64,000 nucleotides of DNA from Alphaproteobacteria bacterium MarineAlpha5_Bin12 (GCA_002937855.1 PTKS01000006.1:1-64000), one strand, 5' to 3'. Positions 42,061 to 52,697 are shown, numbered from the stretch's first letter. Translations and numbers: made by a program. The notes: generated by a model not told the origin, from the letters alone.

Positions 42061-42828
42061 ATGAATTATTCATTTTTACCAATATGGACACTCTATACTA
42101 GAGAAGTTAAAAGATTTATTAAAGTAGGAATGCAAACAATTATTGGACCAGTCATAAGTTCATTGCTTTTTTTGGCAGTTTTTTCATTGGCATTGGGCAA
42201 TTCTCTTAAAACTATCTCTGGAGTGTCTTTTAGTGAATTTATTGCCCCAGGCCTGATAATGATGACAATATTACAAAATGCTTTTAGCAATTCAGCTTCT
42301 TCAATTGGACAAGCAAAATTTCAAGGAAATATCATCGATATATTAATGGCACCCTTAAATAATTTTGAACTAACTTTGGGTTATGTTTTAGGTTCAATTA
42401 CTAGGGGTGTAATATGTGGTTTTGCAACTTATATTGGCATACTTTTTTTTATTCCTTTAAATATATATTCTTATACTGCTCTAACTTTTTATATGTTAAT
42501 GGGATCAATGATGATGGCATGTTTGGGAACTATGGTAGGTATTTGGGCTGATAAATGGGATCAACAACAAGGTATAGATAATTTTATTGTTTTGCCTCTT
42601 ACTTTTTTATCTGGAACTTTTTATTCAATCAATCTTTTACCTGATTTTTGGAGATCATTATCTTCAGTTAACCCTTTTTTTTATAATATTGATGGATTTA
42701 GATATGCTTTTATTGGTACATCTGACGCACCAATTTTACAAGGAGCTTTTTTTCTTATAGTTTTAAATATTTTATTGTTTTTTTGCTGCTTTCTAATGTT
42801 TAAAAGTGGCTATAAATTAAAAGCTTAG
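42061..42828 (+). CDS. ABC-2 type transporter permease (YadH/NodJ-like)
   Basis: FIAPGLIMMTILQNAFSNSASSIGQAKFQGNIIDILMAPLNNFEL, LPLTFLSGTFYSINLLPDFWR. Confidence 0.9.
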   Translation: MNYSFLPIWTLYTREVKRFIKVGMQTIIGPVISSLLFLAVFSLALGNSLKTISGVSFSEFIAPGLIMMTILQNAFSNSASSIGQAKFQGNIIDILMAPLNNFELTLGYVLGSITRGVICGFATYIGILFFIPLNIYSYTALTFYMLMGSMMMACLGTMVGIWADKWDQQQGIDNFIVLPLTFLSGTFYSINLLPDFWRSLSSVNPFFYNIDGFRYAFIGTSDAPILQGAFFLIVLNILLFFCCFLMFKSGYKLKA

Positions 42829-42878
42829 TTATTGTATTTAGTTGAAATTTATATTTATAATTAATAAACAATGTTTAA

Positions 42879-43454
42879 ATGAAAAAATTATTTTTTTATA
42901 TTATTTTTTGTTATCTCTTAGTTTCTTGTCAATCTAGTGACATTATTAAAAATGTAGAGTTTGATTATTCCGAGTTTAAAAAATTAACTTTTTTAAGTAA
43001 TAGTATAGAAATTAAAAATGAATACAAAATTAGTTTAGAAGATTCTTTTGTTGATCACACAATGGAAACAAGTCCATCTGAAAGACTTATTAATTGGGTA
43101 AAAAATAATATTATTGGATTTGGTGTTGAAAATAAATTAATTATTGAAATTAAAGACGCATCAATTATTGAGACTAATGTTGAATCTGCTGAAAAGATAG
43201 CCGGTATAATAAAAAAATCACAGGAACTTAAATTTGAACTTAGTTATTTTGCAATATTTTCTCTTTATGATGATTCAGACAATCTACTTGCCTTCACCGA
43301 AATTCAATCTAAAAGAACAGTAACCTCCAATACTTTGATTTCTTTATACGAGAAAGAGAAAATTTTAGAACAATTAGTTTATAAAGGATTAGAAGATTTT
43401 ACTTTAAAAGCTGATCAAATGAGTCGAGAATATTTAAGTGAATTTATTTTATAA
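42879..43454 (+). CDS. Hypothetical lipoprotein
   Basis: Signal with lipobox LLVSC; rest unassigned. Confidence 0.65.
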   Translation: MKKLFFYIIFCYLLVSCQSSDIIKNVEFDYSEFKKLTFLSNSIEIKNEYKISLEDSFVDHTMETSPSERLINWVKNNIIGFGVENKLIIEIKDASIIETNVESAEKIAGIIKKSQELKFELSYFAIFSLYDDSDNLLAFTEIQSKRTVTSNTLISLYEKEKILEQLVYKGLEDFTLKADQMSREYLSEFIL

Positions 43455-43457
43455 TTT

Positions 43458-44906
43458 TTAAGTTCTCCAGAAATTTTTTGAAAATAAAACAAGAAAAGTA
43501 AATATTTCTAATCTTCCTATTATCATAGTAAGTGACAAAACCCATTTGGCTGGATCTGGCAAAGGATTATAAGTTCCTGAAGGTCCAATTATATTTCCCA
43601 ATCCTGGCCCTACATTTGAAATTGCAGATGCTGAGGCAGATATAGCTGTTAAAAAATCTATACCCATAAATCCTAATAACATTGCCGAAAGGGAAAAAAG
43701 AGCAATATATAAAAAAAAGAATCCCATAACGGATGTAAAAGCATCTTCTTTAATAGTTTTTTTATTAAAAGTTGTCACGAATACCCCGTGTGGTTGAATA
43801 AGTTTTTTAATTTGAGTTCTTCCTGCGCCCAACAATAATTGAAGACGAAAAATTTTTATTCCCCCTGTTGTAGAACCTGCGCAGCCACCAATAAACATAA
43901 TTATAAAAAGAACAATTAATCCAAAGCTTCCCCAAAGATTGAAATTTGTACTACTATAACCAGTACCAGTTAAAATTGAGATTATATTAAAAGACGATTC
44001 CCTTATTGATGTTATAATAGACTGATTTGATATAATTATAAGCCATAGAGTCATTGAAAAAACTAAAAAAATTATTATACCAAAAAATAATTTTATCTGA
44101 TCATCGCGAAATAGCGAACCTATATTTCCGTGAAGACTCTTTAAATAAAGTGCAAATGGAAGACTTCCCAATATCATAAATGTTATACATATCCATTCAA
44201 TGGAATTTGAATTGAATTTAGAAAAAGACTGATCAGAAGTTGAAAAGCCCCCAGTAGCTAAAGTTGTCATAGAATGTGTAATGGAATCAAACCAAGACAT
44301 ACCAGATAAAAAATATAATAATGCACAAATGATTGTTAGGAATAAATATAAAATACATATTTCGTATATAAATTTTGATATTTTAGGCAAAGTTTTTTCA
44401 TATGGATCATCACTTTCAAGATGAAATAACTGCATACCTCCCACTCTAAGCATTGGCAATATAGACAAAGCTAATACTACAATTCCGATACCCCCAAACC
44501 ATTGTAGTAATGATCTCCACAAAAGTATTCCTTTGGGCAAATTATCAAGACCAATAATTACAGTTGAACCTGTTGTTGTTACTCCACTTATTGATTCAAA
44601 GAATGAGTTTGTAAAAGTAAGTTGAGTTTCACAATACATAAATGGGATTGCAGAAAATAAAGAAATTGATATCCAAGATAAAACAGTAAGAAGAAAAGCT
44701 TGTTTGATATCAATTTTTTTTATTGGATTATTAAAGGAAAAGATTAAAATTATTCCAATTATTAAAGTGAAAATGCTTGAAACTAAAAAAACTTGCCAAT
44801 CTCTGTGACCATATGCAAGATCAATTATCATTGGTAAATTCATTGCTAAGGATGTTAAGCAAAGTAAAACACCTATGACGTAAAGTACTGGTCTAAAATC
44901 ACTCAT
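43458..44906 (-). CDS. trkH: Trk-type potassium uptake transporter
   Basis: GVTTTGSTVI, TLATGGFSTSDQSF, LTGTGYSSTNF, AISNVGPGLG selectivity-filter loops. Confidence 0.93.
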   Translation of the reverse strand: MSDFRPVLYVIGVLLCLTSLAMNLPMIIDLAYGHRDWQVFLVSSIFTLIIGIILIFSFNNPIKKIDIKQAFLLTVLSWISISLFSAIPFMYCETQLTFTNSFFESISGVTTTGSTVIIGLDNLPKGILLWRSLLQWFGGIGIVVLALSILPMLRVGGMQLFHLESDDPYEKTLPKISKFIYEICILYLFLTIICALLYFLSGMSWFDSITHSMTTLATGGFSTSDQSFSKFNSNSIEWICITFMILGSLPFALYLKSLHGNIGSLFRDDQIKLFFGIIIFLVFSMTLWLIIISNQSIITSIRESSFNIISILTGTGYSSTNFNLWGSFGLIVLFIIMFIGGCAGSTTGGIKIFRLQLLLGAGRTQIKKLIQPHGVFVTTFNKKTIKEDAFTSVMGFFFLYIALFSLSAMLLGFMGIDFLTAISASASAISNVGPGLGNIIGPSGTYNPLPDPAKWVLSLTMIIGRLEIFTFLVLFSKNFWRT

Positions 44907-44914
44907 TTATTTAA

Positions 44915-45307
44915 TTAATTGATATTCTTTATTTCAAATGGACTATCAAGTGAAAAAAGTGGTATTTCTACATCAAATTCATTGCCATTTTTACCTATCA
45001 TTTCATAATGACCTGACATAAAACCTGATGGGGTGGTTAATGGCGCTCCACTTGTATATTCAAATTTTTGACCTGGTTTTAATATTGGCTGTTCCCCAAC
45101 TACACCCTCACCCTTAACTTCACGAGATTTACCAGAAGAGTCCATTATTTTCCATCGTCTATTTTTTAATTGTACTGTATCAACTCCATTATTGTTAATT
45201 GTAACTTGATAAGCCCAAACATAATGATTATCTTCAGGATCTGACTGATCTTCTAAATAAAAAGGTTTTACAGTTATGTTAATTTTTTTAGTTGTTTTAG
45301 AATACAT
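44915..45307 (-). CDS. apaG: ApaG protein
   Basis: INITVKPFYLEDQSDPEDNHYVWAYQVTINN, KGEGVVGEQPILKPGQKFEYTSGAPLTTPSGFMSGHYEM; start trimmed to MYSKTTK. Confidence 0.93.
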   Translation of the reverse strand: MYSKTTKKINITVKPFYLEDQSDPEDNHYVWAYQVTINNNGVDTVQLKNRRWKIMDSSGKSREVKGEGVVGEQPILKPGQKFEYTSGAPLTTPSGFMSGHYEMIGKNGNEFDVEIPLFSLDSPFEIKNIN

Positions 45308-45350
45308 ATAAAGATGTATTCTATATACTAATTTAATTATATTATGAAGT

Positions 45351-46217
45351 CTAATAAGTAATGTTAATAACAGCTCTTCTATTTGCTGGATGAGGAGTTT
45401 CATCAGGGGTAAAGACCGCTAGTTTATTCTCTCCTCTAGGGTAAATGAGTATATTACTTTGACTAATTCCATAATCTATTAATATAGATTGAATCGCCAT
45501 CGCTCTTTTTTTTGATAATTTATAATTATACTCTTTTGAACCTTTTGTATCAGTGTGTCCTAAAATAATATATTTTTTGTTAATATTTTGCCTAATTATT
45601 TTTTTTATTTCAGTTATCTTTTCTTCTGACAATATATAATCATCAAAATCAAAGTAGACAATTTTTTCTATTTCTTTTTTTTGTAATGAATCAATAGTTT
45701 TATTACTTTCATTTTCAAGATCTTTAATAAGTTTTTCATCTTTTAAATTTATATAAATTTCATTTGTAGATTTGATAAATTTAGATTTACATTTTTCAAT
45801 ATGATCTATTTGCCAGCCTTCTTCTTGTTGTTCCGCCCAACAGTCTAGAGATGTAATAGCTAAAGCTAAATTTATAGGATCTTTTTCTAAAGATTGTTCG
45901 TATATTACTAATAAATTTTCATACGCTTTCAATAAATCATTTTTATGTTCATCTTTAATATTTCTATTATTGATAGGCTCTGGCTTAATTAATTTTCCTT
46001 CGTAAGATTTTATTGCTTTTATTGAGTATAATTTTGCTGAATTCCAATCATGCATTTCTTCAGCTTCAAATTCAGCTAGTTTTTTATATTCTTTAATTAG
46101 AGTTTTATTAAACTTACTTTCACTTGAATAAGAATTTTGGCTTAATTTTTTATAATCTGCTGAACAGCCTGAAAGCACAGCAAGAATGAAAAGAGTAAAA
46201 ATAGTTATTTTAAACAT
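45351..46217 (-). CDS. OmpA-family peptidoglycan-associated lipoprotein-like
   Basis: Lipobox LSGC; VYFDFDDYILSEE, ILGHTDTKGSKEYNYKLSKKRAMAIQ, NRRAVINITY. Confidence 0.88.
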   Translation of the reverse strand: MFKITIFTLFILAVLSGCSADYKKLSQNSYSSESKFNKTLIKEYKKLAEFEAEEMHDWNSAKLYSIKAIKSYEGKLIKPEPINNRNIKDEHKNDLLKAYENLLVIYEQSLEKDPINLALAITSLDCWAEQQEEGWQIDHIEKCKSKFIKSTNEIYINLKDEKLIKDLENESNKTIDSLQKKEIEKIVYFDFDDYILSEEKITEIKKIIRQNINKKYIILGHTDTKGSKEYNYKLSKKRAMAIQSILIDYGISQSNILIYPRGENKLAVFTPDETPHPANRRAVINITY

Positions 46218-46447
46218 ATGTAATAAATAGAATTACAAATTGTCTTTAATTGGTCCAAATAAAGGTAAAATTAAGAAAATTCAGCTTTAGGCCAACTCTT
46301 AGTTACTAACTATTTTTTTACCTTTCCTAAAGATTGCTATTGCCAGCAATTATAACTTTCGATAACGAGTATCTTTATTTGCGTGTTGTGGGATACTTTA
46401 ATACAAGCAATTAATATTAAAACAAAAAGTTTATGGAGTAAAAAAAC

Positions 46448-47782
46448 ATGATAAAACATGTAACATCAGTTGACCAGTCTGATCGAAGGGTACCTTATAA
46501 CCTTAGACAAAGTGGCCCAACCCCAGTTCAAATGTTGATTTCAACACGTGTTAGAAAATCACCTTACTGGCATCTATCTATGCAAGCAGGTTGCTGGAGA
46601 GCAACGGTTTATAATCGAGTTTATCATCCTAGAGGTTATGTAAAGCCTGAAGATGGCGGTGCTATGGTAGAGTATGAAGCTATAATGAATCACGTAACAA
46701 TGTGGAATGTAGCAGTCGAAAGACAAATTATGGTAAAAGGTCCAGATGCAGAGGCTTTTACTGACTATGTGATAACAAGAGATGCAACAAAAATTTCTCC
46801 AATGAGAGCGAGATATGTAATTTTATGTAACAGCATGGGGGGAGTTTTGAATGACCCTATTCTTTTAAGAATAGCTAAAGATGAGTTTTGGTTTTCACTT
46901 TCTGATTCAGATATTGGTTTATATTTGCAAGGTGTTAATCATGATAAAAAATTTGACGTTGTTATTGATGAAATTGATGTTTCGCCAGTTCAAATTCAAG
47001 GTCCAAAAGCACATGCCTTAATGAAAGACTTAGTTGGTGACCAAGTAGATATTGATGCTATGCCTTTTTATGGCTTAGCTGAAGTAAAAGTTGGAGGTAG
47101 GGAATGCGTTATTTCACAAACTGGTTTTTCAGGAGCAGCGGGTTTTGAAATTTATTTAAGAAATTCTACTTTGTATGCTGACGATATGTGGAATGCTGTT
47201 TTGGATGCAGGAAAAAAACATAATTTAATGGTTATAGCTCCTGCTCATCATAGAAGAATCCAAGCTGGAATTTTATCTTGGGGACAAGATATGGACAATC
47301 AACATAATCCTTTTCAATGTAATTTAGGTTATCAGGTATCTCTTTCAGGAAAAGGTGAATGGAATAAAACCGCTAATTATGTAGGTAAAGAAGTTCTAGA
47401 AAAAATGAAAGCAGAATTAAAAGCAGGAAATAAACCTTACAAACTTCAGTTGGTAGGAATGGTATTAGGAGGAAAGCCTATAGAGGAATACGCTCCAGAT
47501 TTTTGGTTAGTTTCTCCTGAAGGAGGAGGAGATCCTTGTGGATATATAACTTCACCATGGTACCATCCTGAACAAAAAAGAAATATTGCAATGGGTTATG
47601 TCCCTTTTGAAGGAACATTAAATGCTAATGGTTTTCCAATTGGTAAGATTGGTCAGAAATTTAAAGTCCATCTTCCTGATATGTATGCCGATACGCCAGG
47701 AACTCCAGTAGATGCAGAAGTAGTGTCAATACCTTTTACTGAATCCCATAATCCTAATACGCGCGAAGTTACTAAAGATTAA
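46448..47782 (+). CDS. GcvT-family aminomethyltransferase-like (THF-dependent demethylase candidate)
   Basis: ERQIMVKGPDAEAFTDYVITRD, PVQIQGPKAHALMKDLVG, SQTGFSGAAGFEIYLRN; not the short canonical DmdA. Confidence 0.88.
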   Translation: MIKHVTSVDQSDRRVPYNLRQSGPTPVQMLISTRVRKSPYWHLSMQAGCWRATVYNRVYHPRGYVKPEDGGAMVEYEAIMNHVTMWNVAVERQIMVKGPDAEAFTDYVITRDATKISPMRARYVILCNSMGGVLNDPILLRIAKDEFWFSLSDSDIGLYLQGVNHDKKFDVVIDEIDVSPVQIQGPKAHALMKDLVGDQVDIDAMPFYGLAEVKVGGRECVISQTGFSGAAGFEIYLRNSTLYADDMWNAVLDAGKKHNLMVIAPAHHRRIQAGILSWGQDMDNQHNPFQCNLGYQVSLSGKGEWNKTANYVGKEVLEKMKAELKAGNKPYKLQLVGMVLGGKPIEEYAPDFWLVSPEGGGDPCGYITSPWYHPEQKRNIAMGYVPFEGTLNANGFPIGKIGQKFKVHLPDMYADTPGTPVDAEVVSIPFTESHNPNTREVTKD

Positions 47783-47790
47783 AAAATATT

Positions 47791-47825
47791 CAAACGCTCC
47801 TAATATTTAATTGGGGGCGTTTATT
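47791..47825. terminator. Bidirectional intrinsic terminator between convergent genes
   Basis: AAACGCTCC-n-GGGGGCGTTT hairpin, A-rich before and T-rich after. Confidence 0.7.
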
Positions 47826-48450
47826 TCAATAATTTTTCAACAATATCTTTTGGAACATATCCAGGATTGAATTCATTATTAATGAATACAGCTGGAGTTC
47901 CTCTTACTCCTATTGCTTGTGCAATAAAAGATGTAAGGTGTAAAGAATCTTCAATTTCAGTTCTATTAAGGTCTTCTTTAATTTTTTTAGTATCAATTTT
48001 CAATTCTTCTATAATTTTTGCAACCTTTTCTTCCGTAATAGATCCTTTTTGAGTTAATATAGCATTGTGCAATTCAAAACCTTTATCCTGATAATTTGCT
48101 GCAAGCACTAATCTAGATAGTTTTGCAGAAAACTCACTTAATATAGGAAGTTGAAGAAATACTATTTTAGTGTCATCTCTTTTTTCTGCAATATCTATTA
48201 ACTCTGGATGCATTTTTACACAATAACCACATTTATAATCAAAGAATTCGATAATTACATTTTCCGCATCATTAGATCCAGTTGTGATTTGACCATTTTC
48301 AGGTATTGCCTCTAGAATTCTTAAATGAAACTCTTCTTTGCCTCCCAATACCAATTGCTTTAGAGTTATATCATTTTGATTTGCACTTATTTGTTTAACG
48401 TAAAATATTGCAAAAATTACACAAAATAATTGAATTAGTTGTTTTCCCAT
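47821..48450 (-). CDS. DsbA-family thioredoxin-fold protein
   Basis: EFFDYKCGYCVKMHPEL with CxxC, RGTPAVFINNEFNPGYVP. Confidence 0.93.
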   Translation of the reverse strand: MGKQLIQLFCVIFAIFYVKQISANQNDITLKQLVLGGKEEFHLRILEAIPENGQITTGSNDAENVIIEFFDYKCGYCVKMHPELIDIAEKRDDTKIVFLQLPILSEFSAKLSRLVLAANYQDKGFELHNAILTQKGSITEEKVAKIIEELKIDTKKIKEDLNRTEIEDSLHLTSFIAQAIGVRGTPAVFINNEFNPGYVPKDIVEKLLK

Positions 48451-48520
48451 GATTGACCTAACAAATATTAACGTTTAAGGGTTTACAGGCAATAAAAAAA
48501 AAGTCTAGGATTAAAAATAA

Positions 48521-50953
48521 ATGAAATCTAAAGCAAAAGTCGTAGTTATAGGTGGTGGAGTAGTTGGTGTAAGCGCTCTTTATCATTTAGCGAAAAAAGG
48601 CTGGTCAGATGTTGTTTTAATTGAAAGAAAAGAACTAACTTCTGGATCAACATGGCATGCAGCAGGTTTATTACCTTTGTTTAATATGAGTTATTCAGTG
48701 GGCCAACTGCATAAATATGCCGTAAATTTATACAAAACATTAGAAGAAGAAACTGGAAAAAATGTGGGATTTAGCGTTGTATCAAATATTAGATTAGCTA
48801 GCACAAAAGAAAGAATGGATGAATATCATCAATATGCTGGAGTTGCTAAAACTATTGGGGTTAAAGTTAATTTTTTAACACCAGATCAAGTAAAAGAAAT
48901 TTGGCCTTTATGTAATACAGATGGGTTAATTGGAGCAATACAACATCCTGAAGACGGATATATTCAACCAGCCGATCTTACTCAGGCGCTTGCAACAGGA
49001 GCAAGAAACAAGGGCGCGGAAATTTATAGAAATACAAAAGTTGTAGGAATCAAACAAACAAAAAATTCTTGGGTTATTGAAACTGACAAGGGTAACATTG
49101 AATGTGAACATGTCATATCTTGTACTGGTAATTTTGCTAGACAAACTGGAAAGATGGTTGGTTTAGACTTACCAGTAATACCAGTTGAACATCAGTATAT
49201 CGTAACAGAACCTCATCCAGAAATACAAAAAAGAAAAAATGAAGGCCTTCCTGAAATGGGCGTACTTAGAGACAGTGATACTCAATGGTATATGAGAGAA
49301 GAAGCGGGTGGGTTAATTTTAGGACCTTATGAAAAAGGAGCCCCATGTTGCTATGTAGACGGACCTTCAGATCATTCTGAGTATGAATTATTCCAAGAGG
49401 ATTTAGATAGACTTGCTCCTCACATTGAAGGCGCTATCCATAGAGTTCCTGCTTTTGGAGAAGTTGGTGTAAAAAAAGTTTATAATGGAGCAATTTGTTA
49501 TACACCAGATGGCAATCCCATTGTTGGACCAGCTTGGGGTTTAAAAAATTTTTGGATTAATGAAGGACATAGTTTTGGTATTACTGCTGCAGGAGGAGCA
49601 GGTTGGCAATTAGCTGAATGGATTATTGATGGGGAACCAACAATAGATATGCTTGGAGTGGAGCCTAGGAGATATGGAGAATATTGCTCAAAATCCTATC
49701 TTATAGAAAAAAATGAAGAAGCTTATAGAAATGTATTTACTATTCATTTTCCTGATGAGGAAAGAGAATCTGCAAGGCCACTAAGAACTGCTCCCTGTTA
49801 TGATAGAATGAAAAAATTAGGTGCAGTCTTTGGACAAAAATTTGGTTGGGAAAGGCCTAATTTTTTTGCAACAGATGGAATTGATCAAAAAGATGATTGG
49901 TCTTTTAGAAGATCTAAATGGTTTCAGGCAGTTGAAAAAGAATGCAATAATGTTAGAGAAAATGTAGGATTATTAGATATGACCGCCTTTGCAAAGTGTA
50001 GAATCAAGGGTGTTGGAGCTGAAGAATTTTTGGATAAACTTGTTGCAAATAAAATTCCAAAATTAAATGGAAGAATTAATCTTTGTCATGCCTTAAATAC
50101 TAAAGGAGGAGTTCATTCAGAATTTACAATAATGCGAGAATCAGAAAATAGTTTTTATTTAGTTTCCGCAGGTGCTTTTCAAAGACTTGATCATGATTGG
50201 ATTCAAAAGTGGATGCCTGAAGATGGATCAGTGCAATTTGAAAATTTAACTAATAGCATAGGAGTGCTTGTAGTTTCAGGTCCAAAAGCAAGAGACTTAA
50301 TGCAGCGAGTATCAAAAGATGATTTTAGTAATGATACTTTTAAATGGCTAAGCGCAAAAATGGTTGATGTTGGATACGCTCAAGTAAATGCTATGAGAGT
50401 GAACTTTGTAGGAGAATTAGGCTGGGAACTCCATCATCCAATTGAATATCAGAATCATATTTTTGATGCCCTTATAAATGCTGGAGAAGATTTAGGACTT
50501 AAACCTTATGGTATAAGAGCAATGAATAGTTTGAGAGTTGAAAAATCTTATAAATTAGTTGGAACAGAACTTTCGATAGAATATTCACCATACGAGAGCG
50601 GTCTGGATAGATTTATTCATCCAAATAAAGGTAGTTTTATTGGTTTAGAATCACTAAATAAATGGAGAGAAAAAGGATTTCAAAATAAATTAGTTACATT
50701 AGAAGTTCATAATACAACTGATGCTGATGTTTTAGGAAATAACCCTATATATGAAAATGGAGATGTAGTGGGAAGAGCAACTGGAGGAGATTTTGGTTTT
50801 AGGTTAAAAAAATCGATCGCTTTAGGTATGGTTAAGCCTGAAATAGCAAATATTGGACAAAAATTGAAAATTGATATACTTGGCAAAATACATGATGCTA
50901 CAATTATTGAAGAAAGTCCCTATGATCCAGAAAATAAATTATTGAACTTATAA
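48521..50953 (+). CDS. FAD-dependent dimethylglycine/sarcosine dehydrogenase-like with GcvT domain
   Basis: VVVIGGGVVGVSALYHLAKKGWSDVVLIERKELTSGSTWHAAGLL plus C-terminal GcvT domain FVGELGWELHHP. Confidence 0.93.
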   Translation: MKSKAKVVVIGGGVVGVSALYHLAKKGWSDVVLIERKELTSGSTWHAAGLLPLFNMSYSVGQLHKYAVNLYKTLEEETGKNVGFSVVSNIRLASTKERMDEYHQYAGVAKTIGVKVNFLTPDQVKEIWPLCNTDGLIGAIQHPEDGYIQPADLTQALATGARNKGAEIYRNTKVVGIKQTKNSWVIETDKGNIECEHVISCTGNFARQTGKMVGLDLPVIPVEHQYIVTEPHPEIQKRKNEGLPEMGVLRDSDTQWYMREEAGGLILGPYEKGAPCCYVDGPSDHSEYELFQEDLDRLAPHIEGAIHRVPAFGEVGVKKVYNGAICYTPDGNPIVGPAWGLKNFWINEGHSFGITAAGGAGWQLAEWIIDGEPTIDMLGVEPRRYGEYCSKSYLIEKNEEAYRNVFTIHFPDEERESARPLRTAPCYDRMKKLGAVFGQKFGWERPNFFATDGIDQKDDWSFRRSKWFQAVEKECNNVRENVGLLDMTAFAKCRIKGVGAEEFLDKLVANKIPKLNGRINLCHALNTKGGVHSEFTIMRESENSFYLVSAGAFQRLDHDWIQKWMPEDGSVQFENLTNSIGVLVVSGPKARDLMQRVSKDDFSNDTFKWLSAKMVDVGYAQVNAMRVNFVGELGWELHHPIEYQNHIFDALINAGEDLGLKPYGIRAMNSLRVEKSYKLVGTELSIEYSPYESGLDRFIHPNKGSFIGLESLNKWREKGFQNKLVTLEVHNTTDADVLGNNPIYENGDVVGRATGGDFGFRLKKSIALGMVKPEIANIGQKLKIDILGKIHDATIIEESPYDPENKLLNL

Positions 50954-50958
50954 AGTAA

Positions 50959-51708
50959 ATGAAAATAATAGTCGCAGTTAAAAGGGTTATAGATTACAAC
51001 GTTCAAGTTCGCGTTAAAGCAGATGGTACAGGGGTTGAAACAGAAAATGTAAAGATGTCAATGAATCCTCCTGATGAAAACGCAGTTGAAGAGGCACTAA
51101 GAATTAAAGAATCAAACAAAGCAAACGAAGTAATAGTTTTATCTATAGGTGATGAAAAATGTCAAGAAACTATAAGAACCGCTCTTGCTATGGGTGCAGA
51201 TAGAGGTATTCATATAAAAGTTGATAAGGCGATAGAGCCTTTAGGGGTAGCAAAAATAATAAAAAAAATTGCTGAGAAGGAAAGTCCAGAATTAATTTTA
51301 ATGGGCAAGCAAGCTATTGATGATGATTGTAATCAAACTGGACAAATGCTTTCTGCGCTTCTTGGTTGGTCACAAGGTGCATTTGTTTCTAAAATTGAGT
51401 TTGTAGATCAAAGTATCAATGTCACTAGAGAAGTGGATGAGGGGTTAGAAACTTTAAATTTAAAACTCCCTTCAGTTGTTACATGTGATTTAAGGCTTAA
51501 TGAACCTAGATACGCGTCACTTCCAAATATTATGAAAGCGAAAAAAAAACAAATAGATCAAATTAATTTAGAAGAATTAAATTTAGATATTAATCCTCGA
51601 ATTGAACAAATTAATGTTTCAGAGCCACCAAAAAGAAAAAAAGGAATTATTGTTGCTGATGTAGCAGAATTGGTTCAAAAATTAAAAAATGAAGCTAAGG
51701 TGATATAA
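50959..51708 (+). CDS. etfB: Electron transfer flavoprotein beta subunit
   Basis: [67 protein letters not shown]. Confidence 0.97.
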   Translation: MKIIVAVKRVIDYNVQVRVKADGTGVETENVKMSMNPPDENAVEEALRIKESNKANEVIVLSIGDEKCQETIRTALAMGADRGIHIKVDKAIEPLGVAKIIKKIAEKESPELILMGKQAIDDDCNQTGQMLSALLGWSQGAFVSKIEFVDQSINVTREVDEGLETLNLKLPSVVTCDLRLNEPRYASLPNIMKAKKKQIDQINLEELNLDINPRIEQINVSEPPKRKKGIIVADVAELVQKLKNEAKVI

Positions 51709-52658
51709 TGATTCTGGTAATTGCTGAACATAATAATGAGAAATTAAAAAGTTTTACTTTAAACACAGTTGAAGCTGCGTCAAAAATAAATGAGGAAATT
51801 CACATATTAATAGCTGGTAATAATTCAGAAAATGTTTGTAACGAAGCTTCTTCAATAAAAAAAGTAAAAAAAGTTCTGCATGCCAAATCAAGTATATATG
51901 AAAATCATTTATGTGAAAATTTAACACCATTAATAGTTAATCTTGCTAAAAATTATAGTCATATAATTTCACCTGCTACAGCTTTTGGTAAAAATTTAAT
52001 GCCTAGAGTCGCAGCTTTATTGGATGTTTCGCAAATTAGCGACATAATTGAAGTAGAGAGTGAAGATACCTTTATTAGACCTATTTATGCTGGCAATGCA
52101 ATAGCTAAAGTTAAAAGCAATGATATAAAAAAAGTAATAACAATTCGACCAACTTCATTTGAACCAACGTCTTCTTCTGGAGGATCAGCAATAATTGAAG
52201 ATATTGGTGAAACTGAAGATTTGAAATTGTCAAACTTTGTAAGCAAAGAAGAATCTAAATCTGAGCGTCCCGAATTAGGCACAGCTAGAATTGTTGTTTC
52301 AGGAGGTAGAGGTCTACAAAGTTCAGAGAATTTTAAATTAATTACAGACTTAGCTGATAAGTTAAATGCTGCTGTGGGCGCTTCCCGAGCAGCAGTAGAT
52401 GCTGGTTATGTCGGAAATGATTTTCAAGTTGGTCAGACTGGAAAAGTGGTAGTGCCAGAATTATATATCGCGATAGGAATTTCAGGAGCAATACAACATT
52501 TAGCTGGCATGAAAGAAAGCAAAGTTATAGTTGCAATTAACAAGGATGACGAAGCCCCAATTTTTAATGTAGCGGATTACGGGCTTAAAGCAGATTTATT
52601 CGAAGCAATACCTGCGCTTAAGGAAGAATTAGCGAAGCTTAATATAATTAAAAAATAA
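51708..52658 (+). CDS. etfA: Electron transfer flavoprotein alpha subunit
   Basis: VSGGRGLQSSENF, GASRAAVDAGYVGNDFQVGQTGKVVVPELYIAIGISGAIQHLAGM. Confidence 0.97.
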   Translation: MILVIAEHNNEKLKSFTLNTVEAASKINEEIHILIAGNNSENVCNEASSIKKVKKVLHAKSSIYENHLCENLTPLIVNLAKNYSHIISPATAFGKNLMPRVAALLDVSQISDIIEVESEDTFIRPIYAGNAIAKVKSNDIKKVITIRPTSFEPTSSSGGSAIIEDIGETEDLKLSNFVSKEESKSERPELGTARIVVSGGRGLQSSENFKLITDLADKLNAAVGASRAAVDAGYVGNDFQVGQTGKVVVPELYIAIGISGAIQHLAGMKESKVIVAINKDDEAPIFNVADYGLKADLFEAIPALKEELAKLNIIKK

Positions 52659-52697
52659 TTGCTGAACTTTTTATATGCATTGAGGTAAAATAATTTC

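Noticed and set aside
45308-45403. N-terminal extension of the ApaG ORF (MKLLIQQIEELLLTLLIRLHNII...)
   Set aside because: Overlaps the end of the OmpA-family gene; the conserved ApaG domain begins at the downstream ATG (45307).
46448-47782. Calling this gene dmdA (DMSP demethylase)
   Set aside because: It is longer and its N-terminus (MIKHVTSVDQSDRRVPYNLRQSGPTPVQML...) differs from the ~370-aa DmdA I recall; GcvT-family is as far as the sequence supports.
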